NCBI GenBank assembly: GCA_012517635.1
Contig: JAAYUP010000212.1
Span: 1-16,122 of the forward strand
From: Candidatus Atribacter alterifermentans
GTDB lineage: Bacteria; Atribacterota; Atribacteria; Atribacterales; Atribacteraceae
Length of the DNA: 16,122 nucleotides
Reading direction: 5' to 3'
A model generated the notes under the pieces. The model was not told where the DNA came from and did no database searches. It saw only the letters and a program-made list of their open reading frames with translations. This document shows, in pieces, positions 7,781-14,310 of the stretch. The position numbers and the translations under genes were made by a program. Positions within the stretch are counted from its first letter, which is position 1. The number at the start of each line of letters is the position of its first letter.

Positions 7781-7990
7781 TCAACCAGCGTCTCGATTAA
7801 TATCTAAAAGCACTTTCCTCCGCCCTCTTTTTGAGCTTTCATATCCGATTTTCTTAATAATTCACTCTTTTAAAAGCTCTTTCGTAACATCAGTAAGACT
7901 GGCTGGTCTCATTCCAGTTCGATTATTGAGTGCAATTCTGGAAATTGGTCCCTCTGTTCTCACTCAATTTTTAATTAAAGCTTTATAATC
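7781..7990 (-). pseudogene. Remnant HTH domain of the ROK repressor, with three in-frame TGA codons
   Basis: Reading the ROK frame backwards past 7780 recovers a recognisable ROK repressor N-terminus: DYKALIKN-stop-VRTEGPISRIALNNRTG, then a stretch to LLKE-stop-IIKKIGYESSKRGRRK, then LLDINRDAG-stop-VVTLNF. The stops are all TGA, at 7964-7966, 7862-7864 and 7781-7783. No frameshift is needed between them. The family pattern (GPISR.ELA..TG, GRRP..L..N..AG) is clearly kept. Family residues expected at the three stops differ (Leu/Ile, Gly, and Tyr/Trp), which argues against a single recoded amino acid. The original start was not found; TTG at 8001 would require a one-base shift. Confidence 0.75.
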
Positions 7991-8117
7991 ACTTCTTACG
8001 CAATTGTTTTTTTTCTGGGTACAAAGTTCATCTCTCAAAATTTCAGTTATTATCACATTCTAACACATAAATTTACTCTTTTAGCTTTGATTGATCTCCT
8101 GGCTTTTTTTGATTTTT

Positions 8118-9059
8118 CTATTTTCTATTCCCATCTCGTGTCTTTTTTTGTTGATACCAGTTAAAAACTTCTTCTATTCCCTCATACAAAGAAATAGTAG
8201 TTTTCCAGCCTAAAAGGTCGTTTGCTTTCTTTGGGAGAAGCGCAATACGTTCGATTTCTCCTTTTCGGTCTTTGTCATATGTAATTGAAATGTTTTGGAG
8301 GGTAATTTTCTGTAACATATCGATTAATTGATTAACACTCGTTTCGAGGCCGGTTCCGATGTTATAAATATCAGCTGAAGAATAGAGTGCTAGTAAGTTT
8401 GCTGAGGCAACATCGTGGACTGAAACATAATCTCTTGTTTTCCAACCGTCCCCAAAAACAACACACGGATCGCCTCTGAGAATATTGTTACAAAATATAG
8501 AAATGACTCCCGCCTCGCCCTGAGGATCTTGGCGTGGACCATAAACATTTCCATAGCGAAGGATTACTCTTTCTAAATTCCAAACTTGGTAATAATAATC
8601 TAAATATTGCTCTACTGATAATTTGGCAATTCCATACGGCGAAAGAGGCTTAGTTATTGCATTTTCATCAACTGGGATTTGCTTTGGTGTTCCATAGATC
8701 GCTCCACCCGAAGAAGCAAAAATACACTTTTTAACTCCATATTTTCGGCAGAGTTCAAAAAGATTGAGGCTTCCAATTATATTGATTTCAGCATCAAATA
8801 TTGGCTTTTCTATTGATCTCCTAACATTGATCTGGGCAGCATGATGATTCACCACATCAAAAGTATGTTTTTGAAAAACGACCTCTAATTCCTTAAAAGA
8901 ACAAATGTCAATTGGATATAATATTGCTGCTTGATGAACATTGGACTTTTTCCCCGTAGTAAGATTGTCAACTACAACCACTTGATGGCCTTCTTGAAGG
9001 TAAGCATCGACTATATGAGATCCGATGAAACCAGCTCCCCCAGTAACTAATATTTGCAT
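8118..9059 (-). CDS. NAD-dependent nucleotide-sugar epimerase (GalE-like extended SDR)
   Basis: A 313-residue extended short-chain dehydrogenase/reductase, probably a UDP-glucose/UDP-N-acetylglucosamine 4-epimerase of the archaeal or thermophile GalE type. Motifs in order: NAD-binding TGGAGFIGSH (6-15), the acidic residue after strand 2 in VVDNLTTG (35-42), NHHAAQINVRRS (about 91-102), the catalytic Ser region FASSGGAIYG (about 124-133), the YGIAK catalytic Tyr/Lys pair (near 153), and RYGNVYGPRQ, DGWKTRDYVSVHDVA and NIGTG towards the C-terminus. The ATG has AGGAGAAAAGGG just before it. It is divergent from leuB and is followed after about 130 bases by the ROK remnant. The exact sugar cannot be read from sequence; a role in surface glycan synthesis is inferred. 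Confidence 0.9.
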   Translation of the reverse strand: MQILVTGGAGFIGSHIVDAYLQEGHQVVVVDNLTTGKKSNVHQAAILYPIDICSFKELEVVFQKHTFDVVNHHAAQINVRRSIEKPIFDAEINIIGSLNLFELCRKYGVKKCIFASSGGAIYGTPKQIPVDENAITKPLSPYGIAKLSVEQYLDYYYQVWNLERVILRYGNVYGPRQDPQGEAGVISIFCNNILRGDPCVVFGDGWKTRDYVSVHDVASANLLALYSSADIYNIGTGLETSVNQLIDMLQKITLQNISITYDKDRKGEIERIALLPKKANDLLGWKTTISLYEGIEEVFNWYQQKKTRDGNRK

Positions 9060-9088
9060 CCCTTTTCTCCTGTCTCATCTTGGTTATT

Positions 9089-9099
9089 AGGTATTATAA
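9089..9099 (-). promoter_or_regulatory. Probable -10 region of the epimerase gene
   Basis: On the minus strand this reads TTATAATACCT, with TATAAT at 9098-9093, leaving a leader of about 27 bases. The same 11 bases occur on the plus strand at the leuB promoter (9196-9206). No convincing -35 is seen. It sits in a 12-bp palindrome, GTATTATAATAC (9091-9102). Confidence 0.45.
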
Positions 9100-9193
9100 T
9101 ACTGTACCAAAGTACTATCATTTTACTTTGAATTCAATAAAAAAATCAAAAGGCAAAAAAAATTATATTTAATATAAAAATTTAATCATATCT

Positions 9194-9206
9194 TGTTATA
9201 ATACCT
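9194..9206 (+). promoter_or_regulatory. Probable extended -10 promoter of leuB
   Basis: TGTTATAATACCT contains a TGn extension before a perfect TATAAT (9197-9202). Transcription would start near 9209, about 24 bases before the leuB ATG. The leuB ribosome site AGAGGAGG is very strong, at a 6-base spacing. The -35 position is only A-rich. Confidence 0.55.
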
Positions 9207-9232
9207 TAAGTATCCTAAAGAGGAGGTATTTT

Positions 9233-10291
9233 ATGAAAAAATATCAAATTGCAGTAATACCTGGAGATGGAACAGGACCAGAAGTTGTTCGGGAAGGGTT
9301 AAAAGTACTCGAAGTCACCTCAAAAAAATACAACTTTTCCTATGAAACGACTTTCTTCCCCTTTGGAGGCGAACATTATAAAAAAACCAATGAAACTCTA
9401 TCTGCTTCAAATATTGAAGAACTCAAAAAGCATGATGCCATTTACTTGGGTGCTATTGGCCATCCTGACGTAAAGCCAGGAATTTTAGAACAAGAGATAC
9501 TTCTTAAGCTCCGTTTTTCACTTGATCAATACATCAACTTACGACCAGTGAAACTTTATCCCAATGTTGATACTCCTTTAAAGGATAAAAAGCCTGAAGA
9601 TATTGATTTTGTGGTGGTCAGAGAAAATACCGAGGGCCTTTATTCAGGAGTTGGAGGTTTTTTGCGAAAAGGAACAGCCGATGAAGTAGCCATTCAGGAA
9701 TCAATAAACACTCGTAAGGGGGTTGAGCGCTGTCTACGGTATGCTTTCCAATATACTCAAAAGCGAAATAAAAGAAAAAAGCTCACTCTTTGCGGGAAAA
9801 CGAATGTTTTAACTTATGCTTTTGATTTGTGGGAAAGAACTTTCCATGAAATTGCTGCTGATTATCCTGAAGTTAAAACTGATTATGCTCATGTTGATGC
9901 TACAACGATGTGGATGGTGAAAAATCCAGAGTGGTTTGATGTTATTGTTACTGACAATATGTTCGGTGACATTATCACCGATCTTGGTGCAATGATTCAG
10001 GGTGGAATGGGTGTAGCTGCTGGTGGAAATATCAATCCTTCAGGAGTTTCAATGTTTGAACCTATCGGTGGGTCAGCACCAAAATATACGAATTTAAATA
10101 TAATCAATCCCTTAGCAGCAATTTGTGCTGTTCAAATGATGCTTGACGTCTTAGGAGAAGTCGAAGCTGCTCGAGGTTTAGAAGAAGCGATTATTGCTTC
10201 TTTGCAAAGTGGGAAAATCAAGAGCATGAATGCTGGAAAAATGGGTTTATCTACTCAAGAAGTTGGCGATTTGGTTGCTTCTTTAATATAA
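9233..10291 (+). CDS. leuB: 3-isopropylmalate dehydrogenase
   Basis: It oxidises and decarboxylates 3-isopropylmalate to 2-oxoisocaproate with NAD+ and a divalent metal, the last leucine-specific step before transamination. It has 352 residues. Family motifs are IPGDGTGPEVV (9-19), LLKLRFSLDQYINLRPVKLYP (near 90-110), VVRENTEGLYSG (about 130-141), KTNVL (near 190), the metal-binding DNMFGDIITDLGAMIQGG (about 242-259), and FEPIGGSAP. The LKLRFSLD...INLRPVKLYP form resembles the actinobacterial-style LeuB branch more than the E. coli type. Tartrate/malate or isocitrate dehydrogenase relatives are possible alternatives, but the absence of any other leuB beside leuACD supports this call. It stands alone, about 5.1 kb from leuD on the same strand, with its own promoter. 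Confidence 0.88.
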   Translation: MKKYQIAVIPGDGTGPEVVREGLKVLEVTSKKYNFSYETTFFPFGGEHYKKTNETLSASNIEELKKHDAIYLGAIGHPDVKPGILEQEILLKLRFSLDQYINLRPVKLYPNVDTPLKDKKPEDIDFVVVRENTEGLYSGVGGFLRKGTADEVAIQESINTRKGVERCLRYAFQYTQKRNKRKKLTLCGKTNVLTYAFDLWERTFHEIAADYPEVKTDYAHVDATTMWMVKNPEWFDVIVTDNMFGDIITDLGAMIQGGMGVAAGGNINPSGVSMFEPIGGSAPKYTNLNIINPLAAICAVQMMLDVLGEVEAARGLEEAIIASLQSGKIKSMNAGKMGLSTQEVGDLVASLI

Positions 10292-10338
10292 GAAAAGATT
10301 ACTATGAATTCTCAGCTTTAATAGGTGGGTTTAGAAAA

Positions 10339-10372
10339 GAGGGTGGTTTTACTCTAAAGGAGAACCGCCCTC
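10339..10372 (-). terminator. Terminator of the lptF-to-sigma operon, overlapping the last gene
   Basis: On the minus strand, GAGGGCGGTTC pairs with the AAACCACCCTC arm (11 bp including two G-T pairs) around a 12-base loop, followed by TTTTCT. The stop codon and last codons of the upstream gene (ending at 10349) lie inside the hairpin. It may also block read-through between this operon and convergent leuB. Confidence 0.7.
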
Positions 10373-11212
10373 CTGAGACGGAATATTAGGACCTGATGCT
10401 GGAGTTTCGCTTGAAGGGGACAAGGAAGTCCCTCCTTCGCTTCCAGGAACCCCACTTGAAGTAATCCCGGGTGAGCTTATTACAACTCCCTGGCCAGATT
10501 TAATAGTTGGTTTTTGTTTAATGTCAGCAATAAAACCCTGAACTTCCAACTCGACCATGGTAATATTGTTGGTTTTACTGAGTGCTTCTTCTATCTTGGA
10601 TGCAATCCTTTGTGGGTCTATTCCCTCCATCCGAGCATATTCAATAATTTTCGTTAAACTATTAAGATCTTTCGACTGGTTGCTTTTATTGGCAAACTGG
10701 TTAATAATTAATCCCGCTTGTTGAGGTTGTACACCCATTTCTATTAGGGTAGCGAGGGATTCAACAATTTTCTTCGCGCTTTTATCATCTTGTGCAACCT
10801 TTTGTTGCAGTGCGCTTTTAACCAAATCGATTGGCACAGAATGCTCTATCGAAGAAGCAATATAGTTGAGGGTTTCTTCATCGTGAATCCCAGTAAGATT
10901 TATCTCTTCCAAAATTTTCTGAGCTTCTAAAAGAGAATCTTTTTTCTTTTCAAGACTTTTAACAATATTATAAGGACGAACCTTTTTATGTAATCCCTCT
11001 TTTAATTTCAAAACTAAGGTACCTACTTCCAACCCTTTTTGTTGGAGTTCATTGACTAACTCACCAACTCGGTTTAGCAAATACTCTTGGTCTTCAGGAG
11101 GATAATTATCAGATTCTGATATTAACAAAGAAATCTCATCTTGAGCAAAAACTGTAGTATTTAAAAGCAGGATGATGAAAAAGAAAAAAATGAAAAAAAA
11201 CCAGTTTTTCAT
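10349..11212 (-). CDS. Secreted helical-repeat protein with Ser/Pro/Gly-rich tail, unknown function
   Basis: I do not recognise a family. The 287-residue protein has a strong signal peptide: a Phe/Ile/Leu-rich core with likely cleavage after A23 in TVFA-QDE. Residues about 30-225 are charged and helical, with loosely repeated units spaced by phrases such as GIHDEETLNYIASSI, MGVQPQQAGLIINQF and EGIDPQRIASKIEEAL, which suggests a small helical-repeat or coiled-coil body. The last 50 residues are low-complexity (SSPGITSSG, EGGTSL, EGGSPLE), probably a disordered periplasmic tail. The ATG lies 2 bases after the anti-sigma gene stop, so the two are almost certainly coexpressed. Being last in a sigma/anti-sigma operon, it could be a periplasmic partner or target of that pair, but this is inference. 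Confidence 0.75.
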   Translation of the reverse strand: MKNWFFFIFFFFIILLLNTTVFAQDEISLLISESDNYPPEDQEYLLNRVGELVNELQQKGLEVGTLVLKLKEGLHKKVRPYNIVKSLEKKKDSLLEAQKILEEINLTGIHDEETLNYIASSIEHSVPIDLVKSALQQKVAQDDKSAKKIVESLATLIEMGVQPQQAGLIINQFANKSNQSKDLNSLTKIIEYARMEGIDPQRIASKIEEALSKTNNITMVELEVQGFIADIKQKPTIKSGQGVVISSPGITSSGVPGSEGGTSLSPSSETPASGPNIPSQEGGSPLE

Positions 11213-11214
11213 TT

Positions 11215-11718
11215 CTACTCGCCATTAACAACCAAAACAGAATTAACCCCTCCAAATCCATCTTCGATTCGCCGATAAGAACTTGGGTCTGGAATCCATT
11301 CTTCACCATCAATTATAAAGGAATACTGATATTTTCCAGGTTTTATCTTCAAAGTTATAACCCAAGAATTATTGTCTTTCTTTTCCATCTGTAATGTATT
11401 CCAATCACTAAAGTCACCGGCTACTGCTACAGTTTTTGGATTTTCACTCAATGCATAAAACTTAAGCTCAACACGCCGATAGCCAGATAGCCCCGATATA
11501 TTAAACTGAGGAAATAGAGGAAGATCGGTGAAAAAAATTAGAGCTAAAAATACTAATGATAAAGAGACGATTGCTAATTTTTTGAAATGACCAACCAAAT
11601 ATCCCCTTCTCTGCCGGGCATCTATTCTGTCCATTACCCGAAGAGAAAAACCAGTCGGAACTCCCATTTGAGGAAGTTGTTCTAAACAGCGAATCAACTT
11701 TTCTTCTTTTCTATCCAT
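11215..11718 (-). CDS. Predicted membrane anti-sigma factor with periplasmic CBM48/AMPK-type domain
   Basis: A 167-residue single-pass membrane protein directly after an ECF sigma gene. Residues 1-45 are cytoplasmic (EKLIRCLEQLPQMGVPTGFSLRVMDRI), resembling short anti-sigma N-termini that lack the HxxxCxxC zinc motif. Residues about 48-64 form the membrane helix. Residues about 79-165 form an E-set carbohydrate-binding-like domain of the CBM48/AMPK glycogen-binding kind: VAVAGDFSDWN, then W...L.L.PGKYQYSFIIDGEEWIPDP, then DGFGGVNSVLVV. The start at 11718 is chosen because GAGG lies 8 bases upstream; the frame continues to an ATG at 11808, 12 bases after the sigma stop, but without a ribosome site. 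The anti-sigma role is inferred from position and topology; glycan binding is inferred from the fold. Confidence 0.75.
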   Translation of the reverse strand: MDRKEEKLIRCLEQLPQMGVPTGFSLRVMDRIDARQRRGYLVGHFKKLAIVSLSLVFLALIFFTDLPLFPQFNISGLSGYRRVELKFYALSENPKTVAVAGDFSDWNTLQMEKKDNNSWVITLKIKPGKYQYSFIIDGEEWIPDPSSYRRIEDGFGGVNSVLVVNGE

Positions 11719-11820
11719 ATCAATCGCCTCAACAATATATACGGATAAATCCTTCTGATGTTTCACCCTCTTTAAATAATTGAATTGCTTAAAACCCAAT
11801 CTAATCATAGAATTTTTAAA

Positions 11821-12399
11821 TTATTCTAATAATTCACCTAATTCGTCTTGAAGCTTTTTTCTTGCTCGGTGTAAATAGGTTTTAACTGTTCCTACTGGAA
11901 GTCCGGTAACCACGGAAATTTCATCATAAGACAATCCTTCTAAGTGTCGTAGCACAATCACCTCTCGAAATTTTAATGGGAGATCTCTGATTGCTTTCTC
12001 CAGACTTAATCTCAATTCTTGATTAAGTAAAACATCGTCGGGGTTATGAAAGGATTCTTGAGGAATAAAATCTTCTAATTCGCTTTCTTCTTCATCTCCA
12101 ATAGGAGATGAAAGAGAGAAGAAGAAAATCTTTTTTTTCCGAAAATAATCACGACAAACGTTCAGAGCAATACGGTATATCCAGGTGGAAAATTCGTACG
12201 AGTTATCATATTTGTTTAATGCCGAATAAGCCTTAACAAAGGTATCTTGAGCTAAATCTTCAGCATCTGGCTTGGATCGTACCATACGGAAAATATAATT
12301 AAAAATTGGTCTTTCATATTTTCTTACTAGCAAACAAAAAAAATCCCGATTTCCGTTCAGGACTTCAACAATGATCTCCCGATCGGTCTTTTCTATCAT
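11821..12399 (-). CDS. ECF-type RNA polymerase sigma factor
   Basis: A 192-residue sigma-70 family member of the extracytoplasmic-function group. Region 2 (about 22-90) has FNYIFRMVRSKPDAEDLAQDTFVKAY and the FSTWIYRIALNVCRDYFRKKK DNA-melting and -10 recognition part. An acidic linker (EEESELEDF) follows. Region 4 (about 130-185) has LPLKFREVIVLRHLEGLSYDEIS and the recognition helix VGTVKTYLHRARKKL. The ATG at 12399 is 14 bases after the TPR lipoprotein stop with a weak GGTGG close by; the gene is followed by the membrane anti-sigma gene. It probably responds to an envelope signal and, as is common for ECF pairs, may autoregulate, but no matching bipartite promoter was identified here. Confidence 0.93.
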   Translation of the reverse strand: MIEKTDREIIVEVLNGNRDFFCLLVRKYERPIFNYIFRMVRSKPDAEDLAQDTFVKAYSALNKYDNSYEFSTWIYRIALNVCRDYFRKKKIFFFSLSSPIGDEEESELEDFIPQESFHNPDDVLLNQELRLSLEKAIRDLPLKFREVIVLRHLEGLSYDEISVVTGLPVGTVKTYLHRARKKLQDELGELLE

Positions 12400-12413
12400 T
12401 CCACCGTTTCAAC

Positions 12414-13610
12414 CTAAAGAACCGTATTTTTTAGTAGTTCAATACGGTATTTGGTGCTATCTATTAGAGAGGTTCCATCCGCCCATTTCGCTCCTGGGTA
12501 TTTTCGAATAATATCGAGATAGAGCTGATAAGCTTCGCTGTAGCGTCCAACTTTTTCCAAACAAAGTCCCTTATTAAACATGGAAGCAGGAGCAATAAAG
12601 ATACCATTATACCATGTCCCGTTAGGATATTGGACTATTGATTTATCAAATGCCTCTAAGGCGAGTTGATAATCATCACGGCGATACCACGATGCGCCCT
12701 CGAAATATTGGGCATCATCAGCAAACTCATCGTTTGGGTATTTTTGAACATATTCAGCAAAGAGAGAAGCTGCTTTGTAAAAAAGTTCTAATTTGTAAAA
12801 ACAATGAGCTAAACCATAAGTTGACTTTTTCTCAACTTCTCCCCCAAAAGACCTTGCTTGATCATAGGCGATTGAAGCATTTGAATATGATTCTAATATA
12901 TAATAGCAATCTCCCATTTCATAATACGCTACACCAATAAATTCGCTCTGAGGGTAATTTTGAATAAGGTTTTTATATTCATTAATAGCATCCCACCATT
13001 GATTTAAGCCCTGGCCATGACATCGAGCTAACAGATACTGTCCATCATCAGCAAATTCATTATCAGGATAACTCTTAACCATATCGTTCAAAATAGAAAT
13101 CGCTATCTGATAATTTCCCAAATAATATGACGAAGCTCCTTTTATAAATGAAACATTGGGAATGAGATGACTTCCAAAATACCTCTTTTGATATTCTTCA
13201 GCTTCAAGAAAGCTTCTTTCATAAAAACCAAGCTGGTAAAGTGATACAAGATACTCATAATCGTTACTTTCAGATGATAAAGATAAAATAATGATTCCAT
13301 CAGGCGAGATAAGAACTTCGTTTCCCTTCACTACGGTAACTTGAACCATGGTGCCAGAATATCCTTCGCAAGAAAAAAAGATGTATTGTGCTCCCGAGGA
13401 AATATCCTCTAAAAGAAATTCTCCGGCTTCATTGGTAAATACAACCTGGTTACCGGATTCCACTCGGACGCCTTGAAGAGGACCATTATTTCCTTCTACT
13501 CTTCCTCGAACTGTACCTTTTTCTCCGAAACTCATTGTCATACAACCTGCAAGAACGACTAAAAAAATAATACATGCAATGCCAAGGAGAAAGGGATAGC
13601 TTTTTTTCAT
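12414..13610 (-). CDS. Lipoprotein with carboxypeptidase-regulatory-like domain and TPR repeats
   Basis: A 398-residue predicted lipoprotein. The signal peptide ends in the lipobox LAGC, with lipidated Cys at residue 23; the next residue is Met, not Asp, which is compatible with outer-membrane sorting. Residues about 33-110 form a small beta-sandwich of the carboxypeptidase-regulatory type (GRVEGNNGPLQGVRVESGN, then TNEAGEFLLEDIS). Residues about 120-390 carry at least six TPR/BamD-YbgF-like repeats with recurring YP.(D/S)EF.(D/G)(D/V)A.Y phrases, implying a protein-binding scaffold. The start at 13610 overlaps the TGA of the previous gene as ATGA and has AGGAGGAGG 6 bases upstream; the longer frame to 13652 is rejected. 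A cell-envelope assembly role is inferred. Confidence 0.88.
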   Translation of the reverse strand: MKKSYPFLLGIACIIFLVVLAGCMTMSFGEKGTVRGRVEGNNGPLQGVRVESGNQVVFTNEAGEFLLEDISSGAQYIFFSCEGYSGTMVQVTVVKGNEVLISPDGIIILSLSSESNDYEYLVSLYQLGFYERSFLEAEEYQKRYFGSHLIPNVSFIKGASSYYLGNYQIAISILNDMVKSYPDNEFADDGQYLLARCHGQGLNQWWDAINEYKNLIQNYPQSEFIGVAYYEMGDCYYILESYSNASIAYDQARSFGGEVEKKSTYGLAHCFYKLELFYKAASLFAEYVQKYPNDEFADDAQYFEGASWYRRDDYQLALEAFDKSIVQYPNGTWYNGIFIAPASMFNKGLCLEKVGRYSEAYQLYLDIIRKYPGAKWADGTSLIDSTKYRIELLKNTVL

Positions 13611-14299
13611 TGAGTTCCTCCTCCTATTTTGTTTAACTCTTTTTTTGCCCATTGATAATAACTATTCTCTTGATTTACGTTTTCAAGAATATACGTAAAA
13701 TGTTGTTTTGCCTTTTCCTTGTCTTGTTTCTCGAGATAGTTCATCGCCAAATAATAACGGGCATCAACATAATCAGGATATTTATTCACCAAATTAAGTA
13801 AAATTTCTTCAGCAAATTCTCTTTCTCCTATTTTATAATATACATAACCAAGATGCAGCAGGTACTGAGGATTTTCTAAAGAAATTGACAAAGCTTTTTG
13901 AAGTGCTTCAATTGCTTTCTTCCATTCATTTACACCAGGCGCGAAGCTTCTATTTTCATAAGTATAAGCCAACCGAAACCATGCGTTGTCATCGTCGGGA
14001 TTAAGAGTTAAATATTCTTGAAAAGCCTTCACAGCCTTTCCAGAAATTCGGTAGGCCTGTGTCCATTTTTCTTTTTCTAATAAGATAAGCCCCATTTCGA
14101 AATAGGCATCATGGGGGCGAATGCCTTGTTCAGCAGCTTGTTCGTATAAACGATAAGCGGAATCCATGTCGCCTTGTTGACGAGCCTTTTGTGCTTGGAT
14201 AAATAAATCTGAATCCTGGGTTATCCCCAACTCAGATAAAAACATAACCAAAACTAAACATAATAACAAAAGCGACCCAGTCATCCCAATTTTTTTCAA
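13607..14299 (-). CDS. Exported TPR-repeat protein
   Basis: A 230-residue protein with an N-terminal hydrophobic segment (GSLLLLCLVLVMFLSELGITQ, about residues 7-27) serving as a signal peptide or anchor. Five or so tetratricopeptide repeats follow: QAQKARQQGDMDSAYRLYEQA, then DAYFEMGLILLEKEKWTQAY, then LNPDDDNAWFRLAYTYENR, then NPQYLLHLGYVYYKIGEREFA and YPDYVDARYYLAMNYLEKQD. The best start is TTG at 14299, with GAGGG 8 bases upstream, 11 bases after the permease stop; earlier codons overlap the permease gene. Its TGA overlaps the ATG of the next gene, so translation is coupled. It probably works with the TPR lipoprotein in the periplasm; no specific function can be assigned. Confidence 0.85.
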   Translation of the reverse strand: MKKIGMTGSLLLLCLVLVMFLSELGITQDSDLFIQAQKARQQGDMDSAYRLYEQAAEQGIRPHDAYFEMGLILLEKEKWTQAYRISGKAVKAFQEYLTLNPDDDNAWFRLAYTYENRSFAPGVNEWKKAIEALQKALSISLENPQYLLHLGYVYYKIGEREFAEEILLNLVNKYPDYVDARYYLAMNYLEKQDKEKAKQHFTYILENVNQENSYYQWAKKELNKIGGGTQ

Positions 14300-14310
14300 C
14301 AATGTTACCC

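Noticed and set aside
7781..7990. UGA read as Trp or Gly throughout this organism
   Set aside because: TGA ends leuC, lipB, the permease and the TPR gene at expected lengths, one of them in an ATGA overlap, and Trp is encoded by TGG even within the ROK gene.
7781..7990. Selenocysteine at the ROK TGA codons
   Set aside because: The family has no Cys at these positions and no SECIS-like hairpin follows the codons.
13611..13652. Extended start of the TPR lipoprotein
   Set aside because: It would put charged residues before the signal peptide; the ATG at 13610 has a strong ribosome site and the standard lipoprotein signal.
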